Shown: positions 1-5,812 of the stretch, in pieces
How the letters are laid out: the number at the start of each line of letters is the position of its first letter
Numbering within the stretch: the first letter of the stretch is position 1
Assembly (NCBI GenBank): GCA_009923965.1
Contig: RFSL01000050.1
Span: 1-6,970, forward strand
Direction: 5' to 3'
DNA length: 6,970 bases
Origin: Flavobacteriia bacterium
GTDB taxonomy: Bacteria; Bacteroidota; Bacteroidia; Flavobacteriales_D; Crocinitomicaceae
The notes under the pieces: model-generated
Seen by the model: only the letters and a program-made list of their open reading frames with translations
Database searches by the model: none
Told to the model about the DNA's origin: nothing
Position numbers and translations under genes: made by a program

Positions 1-255
1 GTCTCTACAACTGATTTACTTGCGAATGGCGTTTCTATAAGACCTAATCCGAACAACGGAAATTTTGTAATAACAGGATTAGATGAAAATACGCAGTTTA
101 CAATTTTTGATTTTAATGGTAAAAAAGTCTTGCAAAGAACAGTGAATATGTCTTCTGAAAAGATTGAATTAGCATTTGTTCGTTCTGGCTTGTATTATTT
201 AGAAGCATCAAAAAATGGGCAAATAGGACGAATGAAATTTGCAGTGATAAATTAA
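1..255 (+). CDS. C-terminal end of a T9SS-secreted protein (type A sorting domain), 5' truncated by the window
   Basis: Frame 1 is open from the first base to TAA at 253-255, giving 84 residues of a protein whose start lies outside the window. The residues fit the type A C-terminal sorting domain of Bacteroidota: PNPNNGNF at visible residues 15-22, a short beta-rich segment with DFNGKKV (37-43), then SGLYYLEA (62-69) and a basic end (GRMKFAVIN). In this family the domain is a small beta-sandwich that directs the protein through the outer membrane by the type IX system. It is then normally removed or exchanged for a surface anchor. The functional part of the protein is not visible, so its activity (enzyme, adhesin or other) cannot be told. 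A promoter-like sequence for aroC follows directly, so this gene probably ends its own transcription unit. The domain call is firm and the identity of the whole protein is unknown. Confidence 0.85.
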   Translation, partial: VSTTDLLANGVSIRPNPNNGNFVITGLDENTQFTIFDFNGKKVLQRTVNMSSEKIELAFVRSGLYYLEASKNGQIGRMKFAVIN

Positions 256-258
256 TCA

Positions 259-289
259 TTTGGGGACTAATCCTTTAATTGTATCTTTG
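259..289 (+). promoter_or_regulatory. Bacteroidota-type promoter for aroC (TTTG / TATCTTTG)
   Basis: TTTG at 259-262 and TATCTTTG at 282-289 are separated by 19 bases. This matches the Bacteroidota primary sigma factor consensus (-33 TTTG, about 19 bases, -7 TAnnTTTG) at every specified base. It lies in the 38-base gap between the upstream stop codon and the aroC start. The -7 box ends only four bases before the ATG, so transcription would begin at or next to the start codon. No experimental start site is known to me. Confidence 0.6.
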
Positions 290-293
290 ACAA

Positions 294-1361
294 ATGGCTG
301 GCTCAAGTTTCGGAACACTTTTTAAATTAACAACTTTTGGCGAGTCACATGGAACTGCTATTGGCGGAATAATTGACGGAGTTCCAGCAAATTTTCCTTT
401 AGATATTCCGGCAATTCAACTTGAGTTAGACAGAAGAAAACCTGGTCAATCGTCTCTTGTTACGCAGCGAAAAGAAAGCGATACAGTTCAATTTCTTTCT
501 GGTATTTTTGAAGGGAAAACCTTGGGGAGCCCAATTGGTTTTATTATTCTAAATGAAAATCAAAAAGAAGCTGATTATGCTCATTTAAAAGATACATTTC
601 GACCTTCCCATGCAGATTTCACCTACGATAAAAAATATGGCATACGGGATTATCGAGGCGGAGGAAGAAGTAGTGCCCGCGAAACAGCGAGTAGAGTAGT
701 AGCGGGAGCTCTTGCAAAGCAAGTTCTAAATTCTATTGGCATCAAATTCTCAACTTTTGTAGATCAAGTTGGAGATATTCGCTTTCATTCAGATGCATTT
801 TTTGCTTTAAAAGAAATAGAAAGTAATTTGGTGCTCTGTCCAGATAAGAATGTTGCAGAAAAAATGGAAAAGCTTATTCGTGAGGTTCGAAAAGAGGGCG
901 ATACTATTGGCGGTGTAATTTCTTGCGTAATTCAGGGTGTTCCAGCTGGTTTAGGGGAACCTGTTTTTGATAAATTACCTGCTGAATTGGGAAAAGCAAT
1001 GCTGTCAATAAATGCTGTAAAAGCCTTTGAAATTGGAAGTGGAATGGAATCGATTGCTATGAGAGGTTCTCAGCACAATGATCTTTTCAATGAAGATGGA
1101 ACAACTCAAACCAATTATTCTGGCGGAATTCAAGGTGGAATTTCGAATGGAATGCCAATTCATTTTCGTGTTGCCTTTAAGCCCGTTGCGACTATTATGC
1201 AAACGCAAGAGTCGATAAACACACAAGGAGATAAAATAGAATTAGAGGGAAAAGGTCGCCATGATGCCTGCGTAGTTCCACGCGCTGTTCCGATTGTAGA
1301 AGCTATGGCTGCTCTCGTTATTTTAGACTTTTATCTTCGCAATAAGTCCGTACATTTGTAA
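294..1361 (+). CDS. aroC: Chorismate synthase
   Basis: AroC converts 5-enolpyruvylshikimate-3-phosphate to chorismate by anti-1,4 elimination of phosphate. It is the last step of the shikimate pathway, in the cytoplasm, and needs reduced FMN that is not consumed overall. The 355 residues match the family's usual length. Visible signatures are TTFGESHG (13-20) with the first catalytic-region histidine H19, FRPSHAD (102-108) with H106, the FMN/substrate-loop block GGGRSSARETA (122-132), NAVKAFEIG (240-248), GGISNGMP (281-288) and GRHDACVVPRAVP (321-333). The common RPGHAD motif here reads RPSHAD. The start is secure: an in-frame TGA ends four bases upstream (288-290) and no other start lies between. 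No Shine-Dalgarno sequence is present, and a promoter box sits almost on the start codon. The next gene begins 16 bases downstream, so the two may share a transcript. No other shikimate genes are in the window. The call is very firm. Confidence 0.98.
   Translation: MAGSSFGTLFKLTTFGESHGTAIGGIIDGVPANFPLDIPAIQLELDRRKPGQSSLVTQRKESDTVQFLSGIFEGKTLGSPIGFIILNENQKEADYAHLKDTFRPSHADFTYDKKYGIRDYRGGGRSSARETASRVVAGALAKQVLNSIGIKFSTFVDQVGDIRFHSDAFFALKEIESNLVLCPDKNVAEKMEKLIREVRKEGDTIGGVISCVIQGVPAGLGEPVFDKLPAELGKAMLSINAVKAFEIGSGMESIAMRGSQHNDLFNEDGTTQTNYSGGIQGGISNGMPIHFRVAFKPVATIMQTQESINTQGDKIELEGKGRHDACVVPRAVPIVEAMAALVILDFYLRNKSVHL
1351..1358 (+). promoter_or_regulatory. Possible internal -7 box (TACATTTG) for the DUF4293-family gene
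   Basis: TACATTTG at the very end of aroC fits TAnnTTTG exactly and ends 19 bases before the next start codon at 1378. A -33 partner is poor: only a T-run at 1329-1332, with 18-base spacing. The bases also encode the last residues of AroC, so the match may be chance. If real, the downstream gene could be transcribed independently of aroC. Confidence 0.3.
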
Positions 1362-1377
1362 AGAAAAACTTTAAAAG

Positions 1378-1860
1378 ATGATACAACGTATTCAAAGTAT
1401 TTATTACATTTTAGCAATGATTTGCCTGTCTTTATTACTTTCAGGAATGGAGATATTTCGTTTTGTAGGTTCAAAAACGTATTATGTTTTCAGTGCTTTT
1501 GGCTTAGAATCAGGAAATGTAAATGATCCACAAGGAAATTTACAGCCCTTATCAAAAATGCCTTTTTTCTTAACGCTCATAAGTTTTATTCTTTTCATTT
1601 TTATTGCATTAATGGGATATAAAAATTTAACCCGTCAATTTAAATTAGCTCGAACTATTTTCTTTATTTACCTCTTACTAATTGTTTCACTTGTAATTTT
1701 TGCAATTATGGGTGGCGGAATGTTAAGTGCTGATGAAACAAAAAGAGAATTAGGCCTCGGTTTTTTCTTGTTTGTTTTGGGTTTTCCTTTTTGTTTTTTA
1801 GCTCAATTGGGAATTAAACGCGATAAAAAATTACTCGATTCATTGAATCGCCTTCGTTAG
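1378..1860 (+). CDS. DUF4293-family four-helix membrane protein, function unknown
   Basis: This is a 160-residue integral inner-membrane protein. Four hydrophobic segments are visible at about residues 8-24, 62-80, 93-112 and 126-145. Between the first and second lies a roughly 35-residue polar loop (26-60), probably periplasmic. The N-terminus MIQRIQSIYYILA and the basic C-terminal tail ending KLLDSLNRLR are what I recognise as hallmarks of DUF4293, an uncharacterised family known from Bacteroidota. No catalytic residues or binding motifs can be seen, so no activity is proposed. The start is the only one possible: an in-frame TAA ends three bases before the ATG (1372-1374). The leader is A-rich without a Shine-Dalgarno site. 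It follows aroC by 16 bases and could be co-transcribed, or use the weak box inside the aroC end. Family assignment is from memory of its end motifs; topology is read directly. Confidence 0.85.
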   Translation: MIQRIQSIYYILAMICLSLLLSGMEIFRFVGSKTYYVFSAFGLESGNVNDPQGNLQPLSKMPFFLTLISFILFIFIALMGYKNLTRQFKLARTIFFIYLLLIVSLVIFAIMGGGMLSADETKRELGLGFFLFVLGFPFCFLAQLGIKRDKKLLDSLNRLR

Positions 1861-1895
1861 GACAAGGATTTCTCAAATCTTAGTATTTAAATTCC

Positions 1896-1903
1896 TAACT
1901 TTG
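1896..1903 (+). promoter_or_regulatory. Probable -7 box (TAACTTTG) for the ABC-F gene
   Basis: TAACTTTG matches the Bacteroidota -7 consensus TAnnTTTG exactly and lies in the 73-base gap between the DUF4293-family gene and the ABC-F gene. Transcription would start near 1908, leaving a leader of about 26 bases. The -33 element is weak: TTTC at 1869-1872 with 23-base spacing is the best candidate. Confidence 0.45.
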
Positions 1904-1933
1904 CAGGCCTAAAATGGCTTAATTACATCATTC

Positions 1934-3808
1934 ATGAATTATCTTTCTGTTGAAAATCTGACCAAATCTTTTGGTGAACGCGTTCTTTTTTCTGACTTAA
2001 CTTTTGGAATTGACCAAGGCCAAAAAGTTTCTATCATCGCCAAAAATGGATCCGGTAAAACAACTTTATTGCGCTGTTTAATGGATTATGAGCAATACGA
2101 TTCAGGTCGAATAGTTTATAGAAATGATATTCGAATTGCCTTCATGGAACAAACGGAATTGATGAACGAAAAGCAAACTATTTTGGAAGCTGTTTTTGAT
2201 CACGATTTACCCGAACTGAAGTTGATTAAAGAATACAATGTTGCAATGGACAACAACGATGAAAAAGCTTTAGAACATTTGTACCAGGAAATTACAGAGA
2301 TGAATGCTTGGGACATTGAAGTTAAAGTCCAACAAATTTTATCAGTTTTAAAATTACAAGATACATCTCAGGTTGTGGGATCACTTTCTGGAGGACAAAA
2401 AAAACGTGTTGCCTTAGCCAAGGTTTTACTTTCTGATGCTGATTTTTTATTTTTAGATGAACCTACAAATCACTTAGATTTAGACATGATTGAATGGTTG
2501 GAATCGTATTTGGCTACTTCTAAATCTACTATTTTAATGGTTACCCACGATCGCTATTTTTTAGAAGTTGTATGCGATACAATTTTTGAATTGGCAGACA
2601 AAACACTTTACAAGTACAAAGGAAATTTCTCCTATTACTTGGAGAAAAAAGCAGAGCGTGAAGACCAATTACAATCCACAATTGAAAAAGCAAAAAATAC
2701 CTTTCGTAAAGAATTAGATTGGATTCGTCGCCAACCAAAGGCAAGAAGTGTGAAGCAAAAAGCCCGAGTAGATGCATTTCAAGATATAAAGAAAACAGCA
2801 CTTCAAAACACCGATGAAGACGAATTGGAATTGCCTGTTAAGATGGAACGTTTGGGCTCTAAAATTGTAGAATTCCATAAAGTTGGAAAAGAATTTGGCG
2901 ATAAGAAAATCCTTGAAGATTTTACCTACAATGTTCAACGTTTAGAGCGACTTGGAATTGTTGGAAATAATGGCTCCGGGAAAACAACTTTTTTAAAAAT
3001 GCTCTTAGGTGAAGAGCCCACAAATAAAGGTAAAATTGTTATTGGCGAAACGGTTGTTTTTGGTTATTACTCTCAGGATTTAATAAAAGTTAAAGATGAT
3101 TTTAAGGTAATTGATGTCGTAAAGGAAGTCGCAGAATATATTCCTTTAGAAAAAGGAAAACAATTATCTGCAGCGCAATTATTGGAGCGTTTTCTCTTTC
3201 CACGTGACATGCATTATACTTTCGTTCACAAATTAAGTGGTGGCGAAAAACGAAGATTGAAGCTTTTACGCGTTTTAATGAGCAATCCTAATTTTCTTAT
3301 TCTGGATGAGCCAACCAATGATTTGGATATTTTTGCAATGTCTGTTTTAGAAGATTATCTGCGGAATTTTCAAGGTTGCTTAATAGTTGTTTCTCACGAT
3401 CGTTATTTTATGGATAAAATGGTGGACCATTTATTTGTATTCGAAGGAGAAGGAGTGATAAAAGACATTGTTGGAAATTACACCGATTTTAGAAAGAAAC
3501 AAATTCAAGATAAGAGAGATGATAAAAACGGTGTTTCTAAAGTTAAGATAGAGAAAGTTGTTGTAGAAAAACCAAAAGTAAAAGAAGAAGTTAAGCGAAA
3601 ATTAAACTTTAAGGAAAAAGCAGAATTTGAATCTTTGGAAAAAAATCTTGAAAAATTAGAACTTGACAAAGCAACAATTTTAGCTAAAATTTCGTCTGAA
3701 GGAGTAAGTAATCAAGATGTGTATGAACTCGGAGTTAAATTAGGTGAAATTGTTTCAGAAATCGAAGAGAAAACCAATCGATGGATAGAATTATCAGAAT
3801 TTACCTAA
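1934..3808 (+). CDS. ABC-F family ATPase, Uup-like, with C-terminal coiled coil
   Basis: This soluble protein has two ABC ATPase domains and no membrane segments, so it is an ABC-F protein and not a transporter. Relatives act on ribosomes, and Uup has also been linked to DNA or ribosome-associated functions. Domain 1 has Walker A AKNGSGKTT (36-44), signature LSGGQ (151-155), Walker B FLFLDEP (171-177) and switch histidine H205. A charged helical linker follows (about 210-310), with the conserved ELDWIRRQPKAR block (260-271) that reaches the P-site region in ABC-F proteins. Domain 2 has Walker A GNNGSGKTT (344-352), LSGGE (434-438), Walker B FLILDEP (454-460) and H488. The catalytic glutamates E176 and E459 are intact, so both sites should hydrolyse ATP. 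Residues about 555-624 form the Lys/Glu-rich coiled coil typical of Uup and related proteins. The start is the only one after an in-frame TAA at 1910-1912. It has its own probable promoter. Whether it is Uup in the strict sense, or has any antibiotic role, cannot be decided from sequence alone. Confidence 0.94.
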   Translation: MNYLSVENLTKSFGERVLFSDLTFGIDQGQKVSIIAKNGSGKTTLLRCLMDYEQYDSGRIVYRNDIRIAFMEQTELMNEKQTILEAVFDHDLPELKLIKEYNVAMDNNDEKALEHLYQEITEMNAWDIEVKVQQILSVLKLQDTSQVVGSLSGGQKKRVALAKVLLSDADFLFLDEPTNHLDLDMIEWLESYLATSKSTILMVTHDRYFLEVVCDTIFELADKTLYKYKGNFSYYLEKKAEREDQLQSTIEKAKNTFRKELDWIRRQPKARSVKQKARVDAFQDIKKTALQNTDEDELELPVKMERLGSKIVEFHKVGKEFGDKKILEDFTYNVQRLERLGIVGNNGSGKTTFLKMLLGEEPTNKGKIVIGETVVFGYYSQDLIKVKDDFKVIDVVKEVAEYIPLEKGKQLSAAQLLERFLFPRDMHYTFVHKLSGGEKRRLKLLRVLMSNPNFLILDEPTNDLDIFAMSVLEDYLRNFQGCLIVVSHDRYFMDKMVDHLFVFEGEGVIKDIVGNYTDFRKKQIQDKRDDKNGVSKVKIEKVVVEKPKVKEEVKRKLNFKEKAEFESLEKNLEKLELDKATILAKISSEGVSNQDVYELGVKLGEIVSEIEEKTNRWIELSEFT

Positions 3809-3820
3809 ACTTTAGTAAAT

Positions 3821-3828
3821 TAGCCTTG
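3821..3828 (+). promoter_or_regulatory. Weak -7-like box (TAGCCTTG) before the lectin-like T9SS gene
   Basis: TAGCCTTG differs by one base from TAnnTTTG. It lies in the 39-base gap after the ABC-F stop codon and ends 19 bases before the ATG at 3848, similar in placement to the other boxes of this window. A TTTA at 3800-3803 is a poor -33 partner with 17-base spacing. Read-through from the ABC-F gene is an equally good explanation. Confidence 0.25.
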
Positions 3829-3847
3829 ACATAACTAAAATAAATTA

Positions 3848-5812
3848 ATGTTTAAAAAGTCTATTTTCTTTTTCTTTCTTATTTTAATAAATAGTTATAA
3901 ACTAATTTCTCAGACACTTGTATTTGCTGAGATTCAAGGTTCACCGATTATTAGCACAGCTGGTTGGAATTTAACAGGTGCCGCAGCAATTGGAGATACT
4001 GGTGGGGATGCAGACATTGATCCAAATGAACTTATTCTTACTCAAAATGTTGGTTCTTCCAGTGGTGGAATTTTTTATTCTCAACCAATAGATCTTTCAA
4101 CTTGTTATCAATGGACTGCTGAATTTGATTTTAGGATGTTTGATGGTAATGCAGCAGATGGAATCGCTTTTTGTTTTCTAGATGTTCCGCCAACAGGATT
4201 TGTTTCTGGAGGTGGTGTTGGTATTCCGGGCTCAGCAAATGGCATTAAGGTAGTTTTTGATACTTGGGATAATTGTTCTCCAGATGCAAATCCTGAAATA
4301 CAGATATATAATGGTATTGGTTATTCTGAGTGTATAGCTGGTATCGTAAAAGTTACAAATACAGCTGGGAATTTAAATTTTCTTCGATCAAATAATTATA
4401 ACCATGCTGAGATTAACTACAACAATGGAATTATTTCAGTTAGTGTAAATGGTACTTTATGGCTTTCTACCACTTATACGGTTTCATTTGTTGGTTATAT
4501 GGGCTTCACAGCAAGTACTGGTGGAGCAAACGACAGACATTCTATAAAAAATGCAACTATTTATGCAGATGTCGCGCTTTCCTCTGCAGGACCAGATATT
4601 TCTATTTGCAACGGTCAAACTGCGCAACTTGGCACAACAACTAATTCACTTTATAGCTATTCTTGGTCGCCTTCAAATGGTTTGAATGACCCTACGATTT
4701 CAAATCCAGTTGCTTCGATCGTTAATAACGGTGCAACTCCAATTTCTCAAACCTACAATGTTCAGACAACTTTATTGTCGGATCCAACTTCTTGCTCATC
4801 TAATGATAATGTAACAGTAACGATAAATCCTATTCTTACAAGTTTTGTGAATGCCTCAATTTGTGCTGGCTCTTCTTACACATTAGGAGGTCAGTCATTT
4901 TCTTCTTCCGGGAATTTTCAAGTGATTATTCCAGATGGAAATTCGTGTGATTCAATTATCCAACTTACATTAACAGTTAATCCAATATTGAGTTCCGATC
5001 AACAAATTCAAATATGTCAAGGTTCAAGTTATAATTTTTATGGTCAAACACTCAATTCTCCGGGTATATTTACTCATTTACTTCAAACTGTCGCAGGATG
5101 TGATTCATTAATAACTTTAACACTGTCTTTTCTTCCGATTTCTAGTTCTTCCATGCAAGAAGAAATTTGTGCCGGTGAAACATTTACGTTCTTAGGGCAA
5201 AATTTAAGTGTAACGGGATCTTTTCCATTTACAATTCCTTCAGCTAATGGTTGCGATTCAATTATAACTCTAAGTCTGCTTGTCAATCCTATTCCTCCTG
5301 CACCAAGTTTGACAAGTAACAGTCCACTTGAGTGCCCTGGAGATTTACTCACACTTTCTGCCGTAAATATTCCAAATGGAGTTTACAATTGGTCAGGACC
5401 AGCAAACTTCACTTCAAATCAAGTTGAAAATAGCTTAAATGCTGAAATTGAAAATATCGGAATTTATACTGCTACTGTTTCTTTAAATGGTTGTATTTCT
5501 CCTGAATCTCAGATCAATGTTTTAATTGAAAATATTTTTACATTTAATGATTTTGATTTTCCAAATGTAATTACTGCTGATGGAGATGGTATAAACGATT
5601 CAATGGATATTAGTAAGCATTTTCATACCTGCCTGCCATTTCAAATGTTTGTCTATAATCGTTGGGGAAATTTGGTGTTTAAACAAGAATATCAGTCTAC
5701 TGCTTTTTCAGGAAAATCTATTGGAGGTACTGATTTACAAGAAGGGTTATATTTTTATAAATTAGTTTTTGAAAATGGCGAAAAATCAGGTTTTATTCAG
5801 TTGATTCGTTAA
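3848..5812 (+). CDS. Secreted modular lectin-like protein with type B T9SS sorting domain
   Basis: This is a 654-residue surface or secreted protein. A signal peptide covers residues 1-22 (FKK, then a Phe/Leu/Ile-rich core, cleavage near ISQ|TL). Residues about 25-242 resemble an L-type (legume/ConA-like) lectin domain. Evidence is the DGIAFCFL segment (104-111), where D104 aligns with the sugar-binding Asp of the fold, and FDTWDN (137-142), like the metal-binding strand. An Ig/PKD-like domain follows (about 246-328, SAGPDISICNG ... YSWSP). Three 51-residue repeats span 329-481, and a second Ig-like domain about 484-562. The gliding-motility-associated type B sorting domain is at about 566-654: GDGIND 579-584, VYNRWG 602-607, EGLYFYK 632-638, and the terminal LIR. 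Such proteins cross the outer membrane by T9SS and often act in adhesion or glycan binding; the ligand here is unknown. The start is the only one after an in-frame TAA at 3836-3838. Its 3' end overlaps rlmN by 20 bases. Secretion route is firm, lectin activity is inference. Confidence 0.9.
   Translation: MFKKSIFFFFLILINSYKLISQTLVFAEIQGSPIISTAGWNLTGAAAIGDTGGDADIDPNELILTQNVGSSSGGIFYSQPIDLSTCYQWTAEFDFRMFDGNAADGIAFCFLDVPPTGFVSGGGVGIPGSANGIKVVFDTWDNCSPDANPEIQIYNGIGYSECIAGIVKVTNTAGNLNFLRSNNYNHAEINYNNGIISVSVNGTLWLSTTYTVSFVGYMGFTASTGGANDRHSIKNATIYADVALSSAGPDISICNGQTAQLGTTTNSLYSYSWSPSNGLNDPTISNPVASIVNNGATPISQTYNVQTTLLSDPTSCSSNDNVTVTINPILTSFVNASICAGSSYTLGGQSFSSSGNFQVIIPDGNSCDSIIQLTLTVNPILSSDQQIQICQGSSYNFYGQTLNSPGIFTHLLQTVAGCDSLITLTLSFLPISSSSMQEEICAGETFTFLGQNLSVTGSFPFTIPSANGCDSIITLSLLVNPIPPAPSLTSNSPLECPGDLLTLSAVNIPNGVYNWSGPANFTSNQVENSLNAEIENIGIYTATVSLNGCISPESQINVLIENIFTFNDFDFPNVITADGDGINDSMDISKHFHTCLPFQMFVYNRWGNLVFKQEYQSTAFSGKSIGGTDLQEGLYFYKLVFENGEKSGFIQLIR
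4832..5290 (+). repeat. Three tandem 51-residue (153-base) coding repeats
   Basis: Residues 329-379, 380-430 and 431-481 of the lectin-like T9SS protein are three contiguous units of exactly 51 residues (bases 4832-4984, 4985-5137, 5138-5290). The shared pattern is I-[LS]-x-S at the start, IC-[AQ]-G near residue 10, GQ near residue 21, a Gly near residue 27, CDS-[IL]-I near residue 39, and L-x-L followed by Pro at the end. Each has two cysteines 28 residues apart (339/367, 390/418, 441/469), suggesting one disulfide per beta-rich unit. DNA identity between copies is visibly lower than the protein pattern, so these are old duplications, not a recent DNA repeat. No stretch of perfect long DNA repeat is seen. 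Confidence 0.85.

Noticed and set aside
1905..1920. Small stem (AGGCC / GGCTT around a 6-base loop) in the leader of the ABC-F gene, as a possible attenuator or terminator
   Set aside because: Only five pairs including one G-U, with no T-run after it; too weak to call as a regulatory structure.
1914..1922. Two-codon reading frame ATG GCT TAA just before the ABC-F start, as a possible regulatory upstream ORF
   Set aside because: Such minimal frames arise by chance in AT-rich leaders, there is no ribosome binding site, and nothing links it to control of the gene.
2541..2938. Open frames of 86 and 74 codons on the minus strand inside the ABC-F gene
   Set aside because: They lie wholly opposite the conserved ABC-F coding frame and their translations show no domain or plausible composition.
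1934..3808. ABC-F protein as an antibiotic-resistance (ARE) determinant
   Set aside because: The C-terminal coiled coil and overall layout fit the common chromosomal Uup-like branch; nothing in the context suggests acquired resistance.
5083..5352. 89-codon open frame on the minus strand opposite the repeat region
   Set aside because: Fully antisense to the well-supported T9SS protein frame, with no recognisable motif; an accidental open frame.
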